Assembly (NCBI GenBank): GCA_937915885.1
Contig: CALGGP010000186.1
Span: 1 to 6,287, forward strand
Source of the DNA: an uncultured Selenomonadales bacterium
GTDB taxonomy: Bacteria; Bacillota; Negativicutes; Selenomonadales; Selenomonadaceae
Reading direction: 5' to 3'
Length of the DNA: 6,287 bases
A program made the translations under genes and the position numbers. The stretch's first letter is position 1. Each line of letters begins with the position of its first letter. Shown piece by piece: positions 1 to 5,039 of the stretch. The notes beneath the pieces are model-generated. The model was not told the DNA's origin. It did not search any database and saw only the letters and a list, made by a program, of their open reading frames with translations.

Positions 1-399
1 GAGCCTCTCCAGGAAAAACTCAAGGAGTTCACCCAGAGCCGCTATGACAGCCGCAGGGGATACTATGGCACTGTCGGCGACAAATGCGTCATCAAGAACT
101 CGTCCATCATCAAGGACGTCAGGATAGGTGACTGCTGCTACATCAAGGGCGCCAGCAAAATCAAGAACGTGACCATCAATTCTTCTGACAAGGAACCGAC
201 CCAGATCGGCGAGAACGTCATCATGTATTCGGATTCAAAAATTTTGGGAGCTGCCCGCGTCGGCGACAACTGCATTATCAGCGCAAACTGCTATATCAAA
301 GACGATGAGATTCCGTCCGACAGCATCGTCTTCGGACAACACCCGAATTTGCTCATCAAGCCCGTCAAGCGTCCCGTGCCTCCGAAGGACGCGAATTAG
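1..399 (+). CDS. Hexapeptide-repeat (left-handed beta-helix) acyltransferase-like protein, 3' part only
   Basis: The reading frame is open from the first base and stops at TAG 397-399, so the N-terminus lies outside the window; 132 residues are visible. The segment has a loose hexapeptide rhythm with repeated [I/V]-G-[D/E] turns: TVGDKCVI, RIGDCCYI, QIGENVIM, RVGDNCII. This is the hallmark of left-handed parallel beta-helix proteins (serine acetyltransferase, sugar O-/N-acetyltransferases, some nucleotidyltransferase C-domains). The tail SDSIVFGQHPNLLIKP resembles the closing strand of serine/sugar acetyltransferases, where a V.G.P motif usually precedes the C-terminus. The acyl acceptor cannot be deduced and the active-site His is not identifiable in this part. 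The gene ends 25 nt before a CMP-nonulosonate synthetase on the same strand, which suggests co-transcription and a role in surface-sugar modification (inference). A serine acetyltransferase, or a larger beta-helix protein of unknown function, remains possible. Confidence 0.72.
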   Translation, partial: EPLQEKLKEFTQSRYDSRRGYYGTVGDKCVIKNSSIIKDVRIGDCCYIKGASKIKNVTINSSDKEPTQIGENVIMYSDSKILGAARVGDNCIISANCYIKDDEIPSDSIVFGQHPNLLIKPVKRPVPPKDAN

Positions 400-409
400 A
401 AAATTTATT

Positions 410-416
410 AGGAAGG
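410..416 (+). promoter_or_regulatory. Ribosome binding site AGGAAGG for the cytidylyltransferase
   Basis: AGGAAGG lies 8 nt before ATG 425. It decides the start: the frame is open further upstream to 305, but that part overlaps the preceding gene and encodes no family sequence. Confidence 0.75.
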
Positions 417-424
417 CGATCCAT

Positions 425-1195
425 ATGAATATACTGTTCACCATTTGCGGACGCGCCGGCTCGAAAGGCTGCAAAAATAAAAACATCAGCTCGTTGCATG
501 GAGTGCCGCTCGTTTATTATCCGATCGCCGCGATTAAACTTTACCGCGCGGCTCATCCCGACGACAACGTGTCGATCGCGCTCAACACCGACAGTCCCGA
601 GCTTCAACGGCTCGTCGACAATCAAACCATGATCGACGATATCATCAGCGTCCCGCGTAAGCCCGAGTTTGCCAACTCCGTTGCCGCTAAGGTCGACGTC
701 ATCAAAGATTCTTATCTGCGCGTCAAGGAAAAAACCGGTCGCAATTTTGATGCCGTGCTCGATCTCGACATCACCTCCCCCATGAGACGCGTCCGCGATA
801 TCGAAAATATCATCGCCGAGTTCACTTCCAAGCCCGAGTACGACGTCGTTTATACTGCCGTCCCCGCGCGGAGGAATCCGTATTTTAATATGGCGATGGC
901 GATGCCGGACGGTTTTTATAAAAAGGTGTGCGCGTCGAATTTTACCGCTCGGCAACAGGTGCCCGCCATTTTCGAGCTTAACGCTTGCATTTACGCGTTC
1001 CGCCCCGCGCTCTTGGATTCCGATATCGACAGGACTATCATGGAGTATAAATGCGGGCTCGTCGTCATGCCCGATTATCTCGTGCTCGACATCGATTCCG
1101 AGGACGATCTCAAGATGATGGAGTATTTGTATCGTTATCACGTCGAAAACGATCCAGAGCTGAAAGAAGTCTACGACATTGCCTGTAACAATTGA
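425..1195 (+). CDS. CMP-nonulosonic acid synthetase (acylneuraminate cytidylyltransferase family, LegF/PtmB-like)
   Basis: This 256-aa protein should transfer CMP from CTP to a nine-carbon sialic-acid-like sugar (neuraminic, legionaminic or pseudaminic acid), giving the activated donor for surface glycans or flagellin glycosylation. It is cytoplasmic, with no signal peptide. The N-terminal nucleotide-binding signature RAGSKGCKNKNI is at residues 10-21 (family form R.GSKG...KN). DLDITSPMR follows at 113-121, ARRNPYFN at 148-155, the acceptor-side ELNACIYAFR at 184-193, and the metal-binding region DIDSEDDL at 222-229. The TICGRAGSKG start, DLD.TSP and PARR.PYFN resemble, from memory, Campylobacter PtmB/LegF (CMP-legionaminate synthetase) more than E. 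coli NeuA, where the middle motif is usually QPTSP. Length is normal for single-domain members. The start is ATG 425 with a good RBS. It follows a hexapeptide protein by 25 nt and is closed by a terminator. The family is secure; the exact sugar is not. Confidence 0.9.
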   Translation: MNILFTICGRAGSKGCKNKNISSLHGVPLVYYPIAAIKLYRAAHPDDNVSIALNTDSPELQRLVDNQTMIDDIISVPRKPEFANSVAAKVDVIKDSYLRVKEKTGRNFDAVLDLDITSPMRRVRDIENIIAEFTSKPEYDVVYTAVPARRNPYFNMAMAMPDGFYKKVCASNFTARQQVPAIFELNACIYAFRPALLDSDIDRTIMEYKCGLVVMPDYLVLDIDSEDDLKMMEYLYRYHVENDPELKEVYDIACNN

Positions 1196-1205
1196 AAATA
1201 CTAAA

Positions 1206-1244
1206 AACCGCCCGCGCCTTTCGACGTGAGCGGTTCTTTTTTTT
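1206..1244. terminator. Intrinsic terminator, probably bidirectional, between convergent genes
   Basis: AACCGC (1206-1211) pairs with GCGGTT (1230-1235). The stem continues past a C/A mismatch with CGCG (1213-1216) against CGTG (1225-1228), leaving an 8-nt loop. On the + strand it is followed by C and eight T (1237-1244), so it ends the cytidylyltransferase transcript. On the - strand the stem runs into a T-rich tail (complement of AAAAA 1203-1207) just after the korC stop, so it probably serves korC as well. Confidence 0.85.
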
Positions 1245-1257
1245 ATCCGTTTATATT

Positions 1258-1782
1258 TCATGCGACTGCATCATAGCCGAGCTGCAGAGCATACATATTT
1301 TTTTCAACCGTTGAGGGCGGCACGCGATTCGCCACCGACCGTTTGATCGTGTCGAGTTCGACGATTTTCGTCAGCTTTACCAGCGCTCCCAGCGCCACGA
1401 TGTTTGCGAACAATGCCTTACCGACTTTTTCAACCGCCAATTTCGTGATCGGAACCGGTATCGCTTTCTTCACTTTCGGCACGTTCGGTACCAAATCCGA
1501 ATCGACCACTAACACTCCGTCCGGATCCATGTCCTCGAAGTACTTGTCCGCCGCCTTCTGTGTCATCGCCAATACACAGTTCGGGTGTTTGACGTGCGGG
1601 TGGAAGATTTTTCCATCGTCGATGATGACTTCGGACTTCGATGCTCCGCCGCGCGCCTCCGGCCCGTAGGACTGAGACTGCACCGCTTGCTTCCCTTCCG
1701 ATACGGCTGCTTCCGCCAAGATGATTGCTGCCGTGATGACTCCTTGTCCGCCTGATCCTGAAAGTCTCATCTGTGTTCTCAT
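1258..1782 (-). CDS. korC: 2-oxoglutarate:ferredoxin oxidoreductase, gamma subunit
   Basis: This 174-aa protein belongs to the pyruvate/ketoisovalerate oxidoreductase catalytic (gamma) domain family. With KorA, KorB and KorD it forms the cytoplasmic enzyme that interconverts 2-oxoglutarate plus CoA with succinyl-CoA plus CO2, using ferredoxin. Residues 7-15 carry the family's glycine-rich LSGSGGQGV. The typical QSYGPEARGG is at 37-46, and NIVALGAL, typical of gamma subunits, is at 127-134. No cysteine motif is present or expected. The start is ATG 1782, because AGGAGG sits 8 nt upstream; a TTG at 1800 overlaps that SD and is less likely. Unlike the tightly overlapping korD, korA and korB, korC lies about 250 bp beyond korB and has its own strong promoter. 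It converges on the cytidylyltransferase with a shared terminator. Substrate is inferred from the KorA/KorB sequences; another 2-oxoacid is possible. Confidence 0.92.
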   Translation of the reverse strand: MRTQMRLSGSGGQGVITAAIILAEAAVSEGKQAVQSQSYGPEARGGASKSEVIIDDGKIFHPHVKHPNCVLAMTQKAADKYFEDMDPDGVLVVDSDLVPNVPKVKKAIPVPITKLAVEKVGKALFANIVALGALVKLTKIVELDTIKRSVANRVPPSTVEKNMYALQLGYDAVA

Positions 1783-1790
1783 TGTCGGTT

Positions 1791-1796
1791 CCTCCT
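1791..1796 (-). promoter_or_regulatory. Ribosome binding site AGGAGG of korC
   Basis: CCTCCT on the + strand reads AGGAGG on the - strand, with 8 nt to ATG 1782. This selects ATG 1782 over the in-frame TTG at 1800. Confidence 0.85.
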
Positions 1797-1861
1797 GCAA
1801 TTCTCTCTGCCGTCTATGTCGTTTGCCAGATATGATCTATGACTGATTCCTTATAGTTCGT

Positions 1862-1889
1862 ATTATAAGCAAAAAAAAATGAAAGTCAA
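1862..1889 (-). promoter_or_regulatory. Sigma-70-type promoter of korC
   Basis: On the - strand, TTGACT (1884-1889) and TATAAT (1862-1867) are separated by 16 nt, so 11 of 12 bases match consensus. The spacer contains a T9 tract (A9 on the + strand, 1871-1879). Transcription would begin near 1855, leaving a leader of about 70 nt before korC. The promoter lets korC be expressed independently of korDAB. It is called from consensus match only. Confidence 0.8.
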
Positions 1890-1899
1890 GTGCTTTCAT
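1879..1899. promoter_or_regulatory. Inverted repeat over the korC -35 box, possible operator
   Basis: ATGAAAG (1879-1885), a 7-nt spacer, and CTTTCAT (1893-1899) form a perfect 7-bp inverted repeat. It covers the -35 hexamer of the korC promoter, a place where a dimeric repressor could block polymerase. No matching regulator is in the window; the role is inference. Confidence 0.4.
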
Positions 1900-1933
1900 C
1901 GATGTATACCGTCATTCAAAAATTTTTTTGTGG

Positions 1934-2011
1934 GGCGCCGCCGACGCTCCCACCCACAAGTGGCAGCGTCCAACCAAGGAAGCGGTTCCCACCCGCGCCG
2001 GCGGCGCCTGT
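1934..2011 (-). repeat. Dispersed GC-rich repeat, copy A (inverted relative to copy B)
   Basis: This 75-nt core runs from GGCGCC (1934-1939) to GGCGCC (2003-2008) and continues into TGT. Its reverse complement aligns with 4338-4416: one end matches at 26 of 28 positions, the other at 23 of 24, and the middle of about 23 nt is diverged. The two ends of the element are imperfect inverted repeats of each other (GGCGCCGCCGACGC against GGCGCCGCCGGCGC, 13 of 14), so it can fold back. It lies between the korB stop and the korC promoter. There is no coding capacity, transposase or obvious target-site duplication. It resembles a MITE- or REP-type element. Confidence 0.8.
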
Positions 2012-2033
2012 CCTTTAATTACGCATTGCTTTT

Positions 2034-2855
2034 TTATTTTGTCGCCAGCTCGATCACCTGATCATAAGCCGTGTCGTAGTCGACCGCCTCCGATTGATGG
2101 AATAAGCCGATCGGGAATTTGCCTTCCGATTTTTTTTCGTCCGGTAATTTGTCCCAAGCCGACTTCATCACCGCGTTGTCGCGCATCCATGCCATCATCT
2201 TTGCCGGCTCACCCAATTTGTTTCTTCGACCGTACGCCGTCGGACACTGAACGAGCGCCTCTATAAACGAAAAGCCTTTGTTGTCGAGCCCGTCACGGAT
2301 CATTTTGATCAGGTGCTGGACGTGAAACGCCGTCGAGCGAGCCACATACGTCGCGCCCGCCGCTTGCGCCAGATTGCATGCATCAAACGGTCGATCGATC
2401 GAGCCGTAGGGAGCCGTCGTCGCTTTCTTGCCGAGCGGAGTCATCGGCGACGCTTGACCGCCCGTCATCCCGTAAATGTTATTGTTGAACAGCACCACCG
2501 TTAAATCGATGTTCCGTCGGCAGCCGTGGATAAAATGTCCGCCGCCAATCGCCGTGCAGTCGCCGTCGCCCGTGATCACTATTACATTCAGCTCGGGACG
2601 CGCCAATTTGATCCCCGTCGCAAACGGGATCGCCCGACCGTGCGCCGTGTGAAGCGTGTCGAAATCCATATAGCCCGACGCTCGAGAACTGCAACCGATT
2701 CCTGAGACTATAACAGTATTATCCTGCGTCCAACCGTCCTTGCCGTCGATTGCTTGAACGATCGCCTTCATCGCGATCCCGTTGCCGCAACCCGGACACC
2801 ACAAATGCGGCAGCCGATTCCTCCGAAAATATTTTTCATACGCCCGCTCAATCAT
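2034..2855 (-). CDS. korB: 2-oxoglutarate:ferredoxin oxidoreductase, beta subunit (TPP-binding)
   Basis: This 273-aa beta subunit holds thiamine pyrophosphate and an internal [4Fe-4S] cluster, and performs decarboxylation of the 2-oxoacid and electron transfer in the Kor complex. CPGCGNG places Cys20 and Cys23; Cys55 (SGIGCSSR) and Cys204 (LVQCPTAYGR) complete the four cluster ligands expected for this family. The TPP/Mg2+ motif begins GDGDC at 96-100 and closes with NNNIYGMTGGQ at 124-134, as in classical GDG...NN sites. HLWCPGCG, DFDTLHTAHGRA and TGGQASPMTPLG are typical of KorB and less so of pyruvate or isovalerate enzymes. Its ATG lies inside the korA 3' end (8-nt overlap), so translation is probably coupled. 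Length is normal for the family. After its stop comes dispersed repeat copy A rather than korC directly. Confidence 0.95.
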   Translation of the reverse strand: MIERAYEKYFRRNRLPHLWCPGCGNGIAMKAIVQAIDGKDGWTQDNTVIVSGIGCSSRASGYMDFDTLHTAHGRAIPFATGIKLARPELNVIVITGDGDCTAIGGGHFIHGCRRNIDLTVVLFNNNIYGMTGGQASPMTPLGKKATTAPYGSIDRPFDACNLAQAAGATYVARSTAFHVQHLIKMIRDGLDNKGFSFIEALVQCPTAYGRRNKLGEPAKMMAWMRDNAVMKSAWDKLPDEKKSEGKFPIGLFHQSEAVDYDTAYDQVIELATK

Positions 2856-4047
2856 GAGAGATCACCTCCACGTGCACCGACCGACCGTCCGTTATCCGAT
2901 CGCCGCCGCGCTCGATTTTTTCTATCATTCGATCGATCGCCTCTTCGATCTCCTCGGGCTCAAATATCTGCATGTTGTACTTCGCGCACAACTCCACCGC
3001 GCATCGTCCGTTCGCCGCTCGACGCACTTCATTGACCACTTGCCCGTAGTTGAGCTCGACGACCAACATTCCTTTCACTCTCGACGCCAGATCGTAAATC
3101 GCTTTGTCGGCGAAGGGCCAAATCGTGATCAATCGGAGCATCCCGACATTGATTCCGCGCTCGCGCGCCTCCACTACCGCCTCATATGCCGTCCGCGCCG
3201 TTCCTCCGAACGACACCACCGCATATTCCGCATCGTCCATGAAAATTTCTTCGACCTTGACAATGTCATCGACCGCGCGCTCGATCTTTTGATGCAATCG
3301 TCGGATCGCATCCTCCGTCACCTTCGGACTGCCGACGGGGAAGCCCGTTTCGTCGTGAATCAAGCCCGTCACATGAATATGATAGCCCTCGCCGAAATCC
3401 GCAATGTTGGGCACTAAATCATCATCGGGCGCATACGGCTCGTAGCCTTCCGCCCGCGTTTTTTTCGGTCGACGGCGCGGATATACTTCAACTTCGTCCG
3501 GCAGCTCGACTTTCTCTCTCAAATGCCCGACTATCTCGTCCATCAACAATATCACCGGCGTGCGGAATTGCTCCGATAAATTCACGCTCCGAACCACCAA
3601 TTCAAACGCCTCGCGCACGCTCCACGGGCTGACCGCGATGATCGGGTGGTCGCCGTGCGTACCCCAACGCGCCTGCATCACGTCACTCTGACTCGGCGCC
3701 GTCGGTTGCCCCGTCGAAGGTCCTACGCGTTGCACGTTGACGATCACCACGGGAATTTCCGCCGCCGCCGCATAGCCGATCAACTCTTGCTTAAGGCTGA
3801 TGCCCGGTCCCGACGACGCCGTCAAAACTTTGCGCCCCGCCAGCGACGCTCCGAGTACCACGCCCATGCTCGCGATCTCATCTTCCATTTGGATAAAATT
3901 GCCGCCGACTTTCGGCAACATTTTCGCCATGCCCTCGGCAATCTCCGTCGACGGCGTGATCGGATATCCTCCGAAAAATCTCACGCCCGCCATCAGCGCG
4001 CCCTCCGCTACCGCCTCGTTGCCTTGCATCAATCGCGCTTCGCTCAT
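2848..4047 (-). CDS. korA: 2-oxoglutarate:ferredoxin oxidoreductase, alpha subunit
   Basis: This 399-aa alpha subunit contains the pyrimidine-binding-type TPP enzyme domain, which with KorB forms the active site, followed by a transketolase C-terminal-like domain. The N-terminal part shows MQGNEAVAEGA (7-17), FGGYPITPSTEIAEG (25-39), QMEDEIASMG (53-62), SSGPGISL (78-85) and QRVGPSTGQPTAPSQSD (106-122), the standard KorA blocks. DVMQARWGTHGDH (122-134) is also characteristic. The segment around 175-220 is a charged, Arg/Lys-rich linker, and the C-terminal domain includes MLRLITIWPF (303-312). There is no fused gamma domain; gamma is the separate korC. The start is ATG 4047, overlapping the korD stop as ATGA, with AGGAGG 10 nt upstream; a longer in-frame extension to 4203 lies inside korD and is not real. 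The KorA assignment is from motif recognition; substrate was not tested. Confidence 0.95.
   Translation of the reverse strand: MSEARLMQGNEAVAEGALMAGVRFFGGYPITPSTEIAEGMAKMLPKVGGNFIQMEDEIASMGVVLGASLAGRKVLTASSGPGISLKQELIGYAAAAEIPVVIVNVQRVGPSTGQPTAPSQSDVMQARWGTHGDHPIIAVSPWSVREAFELVVRSVNLSEQFRTPVILLMDEIVGHLREKVELPDEVEVYPRRRPKKTRAEGYEPYAPDDDLVPNIADFGEGYHIHVTGLIHDETGFPVGSPKVTEDAIRRLHQKIERAVDDIVKVEEIFMDDAEYAVVSFGGTARTAYEAVVEARERGINVGMLRLITIWPFADKAIYDLASRVKGMLVVELNYGQVVNEVRRAANGRCAVELCAKYNMQIFEPEEIEEAIDRMIEKIERGGDRITDGRSVHVEVISHD
2860..2869 (-). promoter_or_regulatory. Extended Shine-Dalgarno of korB
   Basis: GGAGGTGATC on the - strand is a 10-nt exact complement to the conserved 16S rRNA 3' end (GATCACCTCC). 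It lies within the korA coding sequence, with the GGAGG core 9 nt before ATG 2855. It would favour strong independent initiation of korB. Confidence 0.8.
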
Positions 4048-4253
4048 TTCGAGACCGCCTCCTTCACCTTCTCGACAAAGATCGCATAATCCGGACAGCG
4101 CAATTCGCATTGCCCGCACGCGATGCATTTTTCTTGGTCGGCGACGTACACTTTGCCGAGCGGGTCGAGCGCCAGCACCTGTTTCGGGCAAAACGCCACG
4201 CATATCCCGCAGCCCTTGCAGCGCTCGTTCTTAATCGTAAATTCCGCCTTCAT
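4044..4253 (-). CDS. korD: 2-oxoglutarate:ferredoxin oxidoreductase, delta (ferredoxin-like) subunit
   Basis: This 69-aa protein is a bacterial-type 2x[4Fe-4S] ferredoxin. The two cluster motifs are complete: C12-x2-C15-x2-C18-x3-C22-P (CKGCGICVAFCP) and C43-x2-C46-x2-C49-x3-C53-P (CIACGQCELRCP). It passes electrons between the TPP/Fe-S core of KorAB and soluble ferredoxin. It is the first gene of the unit and overlaps korA by four bases (ATGA). The start is ATG 4253 with CGGAGG 8 nt upstream; the adjacent TTG at 4256 is less likely. Its own promoter lies directly upstream. Alone it could be any small ferredoxin, but the context makes it the delta subunit. Confidence 0.95.
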   Translation of the reverse strand: MKAEFTIKNERCKGCGICVAFCPKQVLALDPLGKVYVADQEKCIACGQCELRCPDYAIFVEKVKEAVSK

Positions 4254-4261
4254 CAATCAAG

Positions 4262-4267
4262 CCTCCG
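4262..4267 (-). promoter_or_regulatory. Ribosome binding site CGGAGG of korD
   Basis: CCTCCG on the + strand reads CGGAGG on the - strand, 8 nt before ATG 4253. It favours this ATG over the in-frame TTG at 4256. Confidence 0.75.
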
Positions 4268-4288
4268 ACTCTAATAAATTGCTCATAG

Positions 4289-4317
4289 ATACTATAATTC
4301 AAATTGAATATTGTCAA
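4289..4317 (-). promoter_or_regulatory. Sigma-70-type promoter of korDAB
   Basis: On the - strand, a perfect TTGACA (4312-4317) is followed after 17 nt by TAGTAT (4289-4294). A better hexamer, TATAGT (4291-4296), overlaps it at 15-nt spacing. The start of transcription would fall near 4280, giving a leader of under 30 nt. A palindrome fills the spacer. This is the only good promoter seen between the upstream gene and korD. Confidence 0.75.
4297..4309. promoter_or_regulatory. 13-bp palindrome in the korD promoter spacer, possible operator
   Basis: ATTCAAATTGAAT is a perfect inverted repeat (ATTCAA / TTGAAT around one base) between the -35 and -10 boxes, a usual position for a dimeric regulator. 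AT-rich sequence makes chance palindromes more likely. No cognate regulator is seen. Confidence 0.45.
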
Positions 4318-4337
4318 GTCGATTGGCATGTATACCA

Positions 4338-4416
4338 ACAGGCGCCGACGACGCGGGTGGGAACCGCTATAAAAAGTTGGGCGCCGAGCTCCGTGGGTGG
4401 GGGCGTCGGCGGCGCC
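4338..4416 (+). repeat. Dispersed GC-rich repeat, copy B
   Basis: The element starts ACAGGCGCC (4338-4346) and ends GGCGCC (4411-4416), with a core of 76 nt. Its ends are inverted repeats (GGCGCCGACGACGC against GGCGCCGCCGACGC, 13 of 14). Inside each end a GGGTGGG heptamer occurs in direct orientation (4355-4361 and 4394-4400). It is the inverted counterpart of 1934-2011: outer 28 nt and last 24 nt nearly identical, middle diverged, with one length difference. It lies between the end of the trpB transcript and the korD promoter. No ORF of its own or flanking duplication was seen. Confidence 0.8.
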
Positions 4417-4431
4417 ATAAAAAATGGAGCG

Positions 4432-4456
4432 AAAAAAAATGAGGCGGGCGCCCCTC
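4432..4456 (-). terminator. Possible terminator of the trpB transcript
   Basis: On the - strand, a short hairpin (GAGG/CCTC arms at 4453-4456 and 4441-4444, GC-rich interior) overlaps the stop codon of the last gene. It is followed by A and eight T (4439-4432). The stem is short and has a mismatch, so efficiency is uncertain; the adjacent fold-back repeat may help. Confidence 0.4.
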
Positions 4457-5039
4457 ACAGTTTTATTCCTTGATCCCACTCGCGGGGCCAAACTCTTTCG
4501 GCGATGTCGACGATCGGCTCGACGAGTTCATCAGCGTTTGCAATTTTGATCACCCGTCGGCGCCCGTCGATTTCAGCCGTCGTCAATCTGATTCGCAACA
4601 CTCCGATCAGTTCCGCGCGGAGCTCGACCGTCACGTCGTCGCGATCCTCTTCAATGATCTCCGAATTAATTGATTCGACCAGCCGATCGAAATGATATCC
4701 GCAGAAGCCGATCGGATCGGACGAAAACGGCGGCGGCGATGTAAATTTTTGATTGAAGTACGATTGAATGACGCGCGTGATCAATCCGATGTGCACCGAA
4801 CGAAACAGCGCGTTATACGCCCGCAGCGCCGTCGCTCCGAATTTAAACAACAGATCGTCGGGATATTTTTTATGGAACCGATCACAGTTGAGCGCCAACT
4901 GATCAATCGCATCGTCGTAACCGAGATCGATGAATTTCTTCAGATCGACCCGCGTCGTCAATCGATCATAGTCCCGAGCGTTGATCGCAGAAATTATTTC
5001 TTCGACCGCTCCGCGCGGAGTCTCAATCGAAGTCGGCAT
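4455..5039 (-). CDS. Protein of unknown function, overlapping trpB
   Basis: This 194-aa protein has no signal peptide or membrane segment and is rich in charged residues, so it is likely cytoplasmic. I do not recognise it with confidence. The N-terminal pattern TPRGAVEEIISAINARDYDR followed by VDLKKFIDLGYDDAI, and a C-terminal strand pair ending VIKIANADELVEPI, loosely recall NTF2/cystatin-like folds such as DUF2939-type proteins, where an N-terminal helix precedes a curved sheet. That is a weak, memory-based resemblance. Start ATG 5039 overlaps the trpB 3' end by 17 nt; GGTGAG lies only 4 nt upstream, and a GTG at 5048 is the alternative start. The overlap implies translational coupling to trpB. 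Codon use and GC content resemble its neighbours, and the long uninterrupted frame ending at a possible terminator supports a real gene. Confidence 0.75.
   Translation of the reverse strand: MPTSIETPRGAVEEIISAINARDYDRLTTRVDLKKFIDLGYDDAIDQLALNCDRFHKKYPDDLLFKFGATALRAYNALFRSVHIGLITRVIQSYFNQKFTSPPPFSSDPIGFCGYHFDRLVESINSEIIEEDRDDVTVELRAELIGVLRIRLTTAEIDGRRRVIKIANADELVEPIVDIAERVWPREWDQGIKL

Noticed and set aside
365..1261. Long open frame of 298 codons on the - strand opposite the cytidylyltransferase
   Set aside because: It is fully antisense to a well-supported gene, is rich in His/Asp/Arg/Ile typical of mirrored codon bias, shows no family motif, and crosses the terminator.
1934..2011. Repeat copies as CRISPR repeats or a riboswitch
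   Set aside because: There are only two dispersed, inverted copies without regular spacers, and no recognisable riboswitch core. Fold-back ends fit a mobile or REP-like element better.
1879..2266. Small + strand frames (60 and 112 codons) beginning near copy A
   Set aside because: They run through the repeat into the antisense of korB; no SD or family motif was seen.
2782..3417. 211-codon + strand frame opposite korA and korB
   Set aside because: It is Arg/His/Ser-rich shadow translation of two confident genes, spanning their junction, with no supported start.
1902..4336. Shared ATGTATACC at 1902-1910 and 4328-4336 next to the two repeats, as a possible target duplication
   Set aside because: It lies at different distances (about 23 nt and 4 nt) from the two copies and in the same strand orientation although the copies are inverted. 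It is probably chance, helped by the GTATAC palindrome.
4351..4405. G-quadruplex formed by the GGGTGGG heptamers in copy B
   Set aside because: Four G-runs exist, but the central loop is over 30 nt, beyond what usually gives a stable quadruplex.
4231..4491. 86-codon - strand frame across repeat copy B and the korD promoter
   Set aside because: It reads through the repeat, promoter and terminator and ends within korD. The similar peptide seen at copy A (GSHPRRRRL) comes from the shared DNA repeat, not from a conserved protein.
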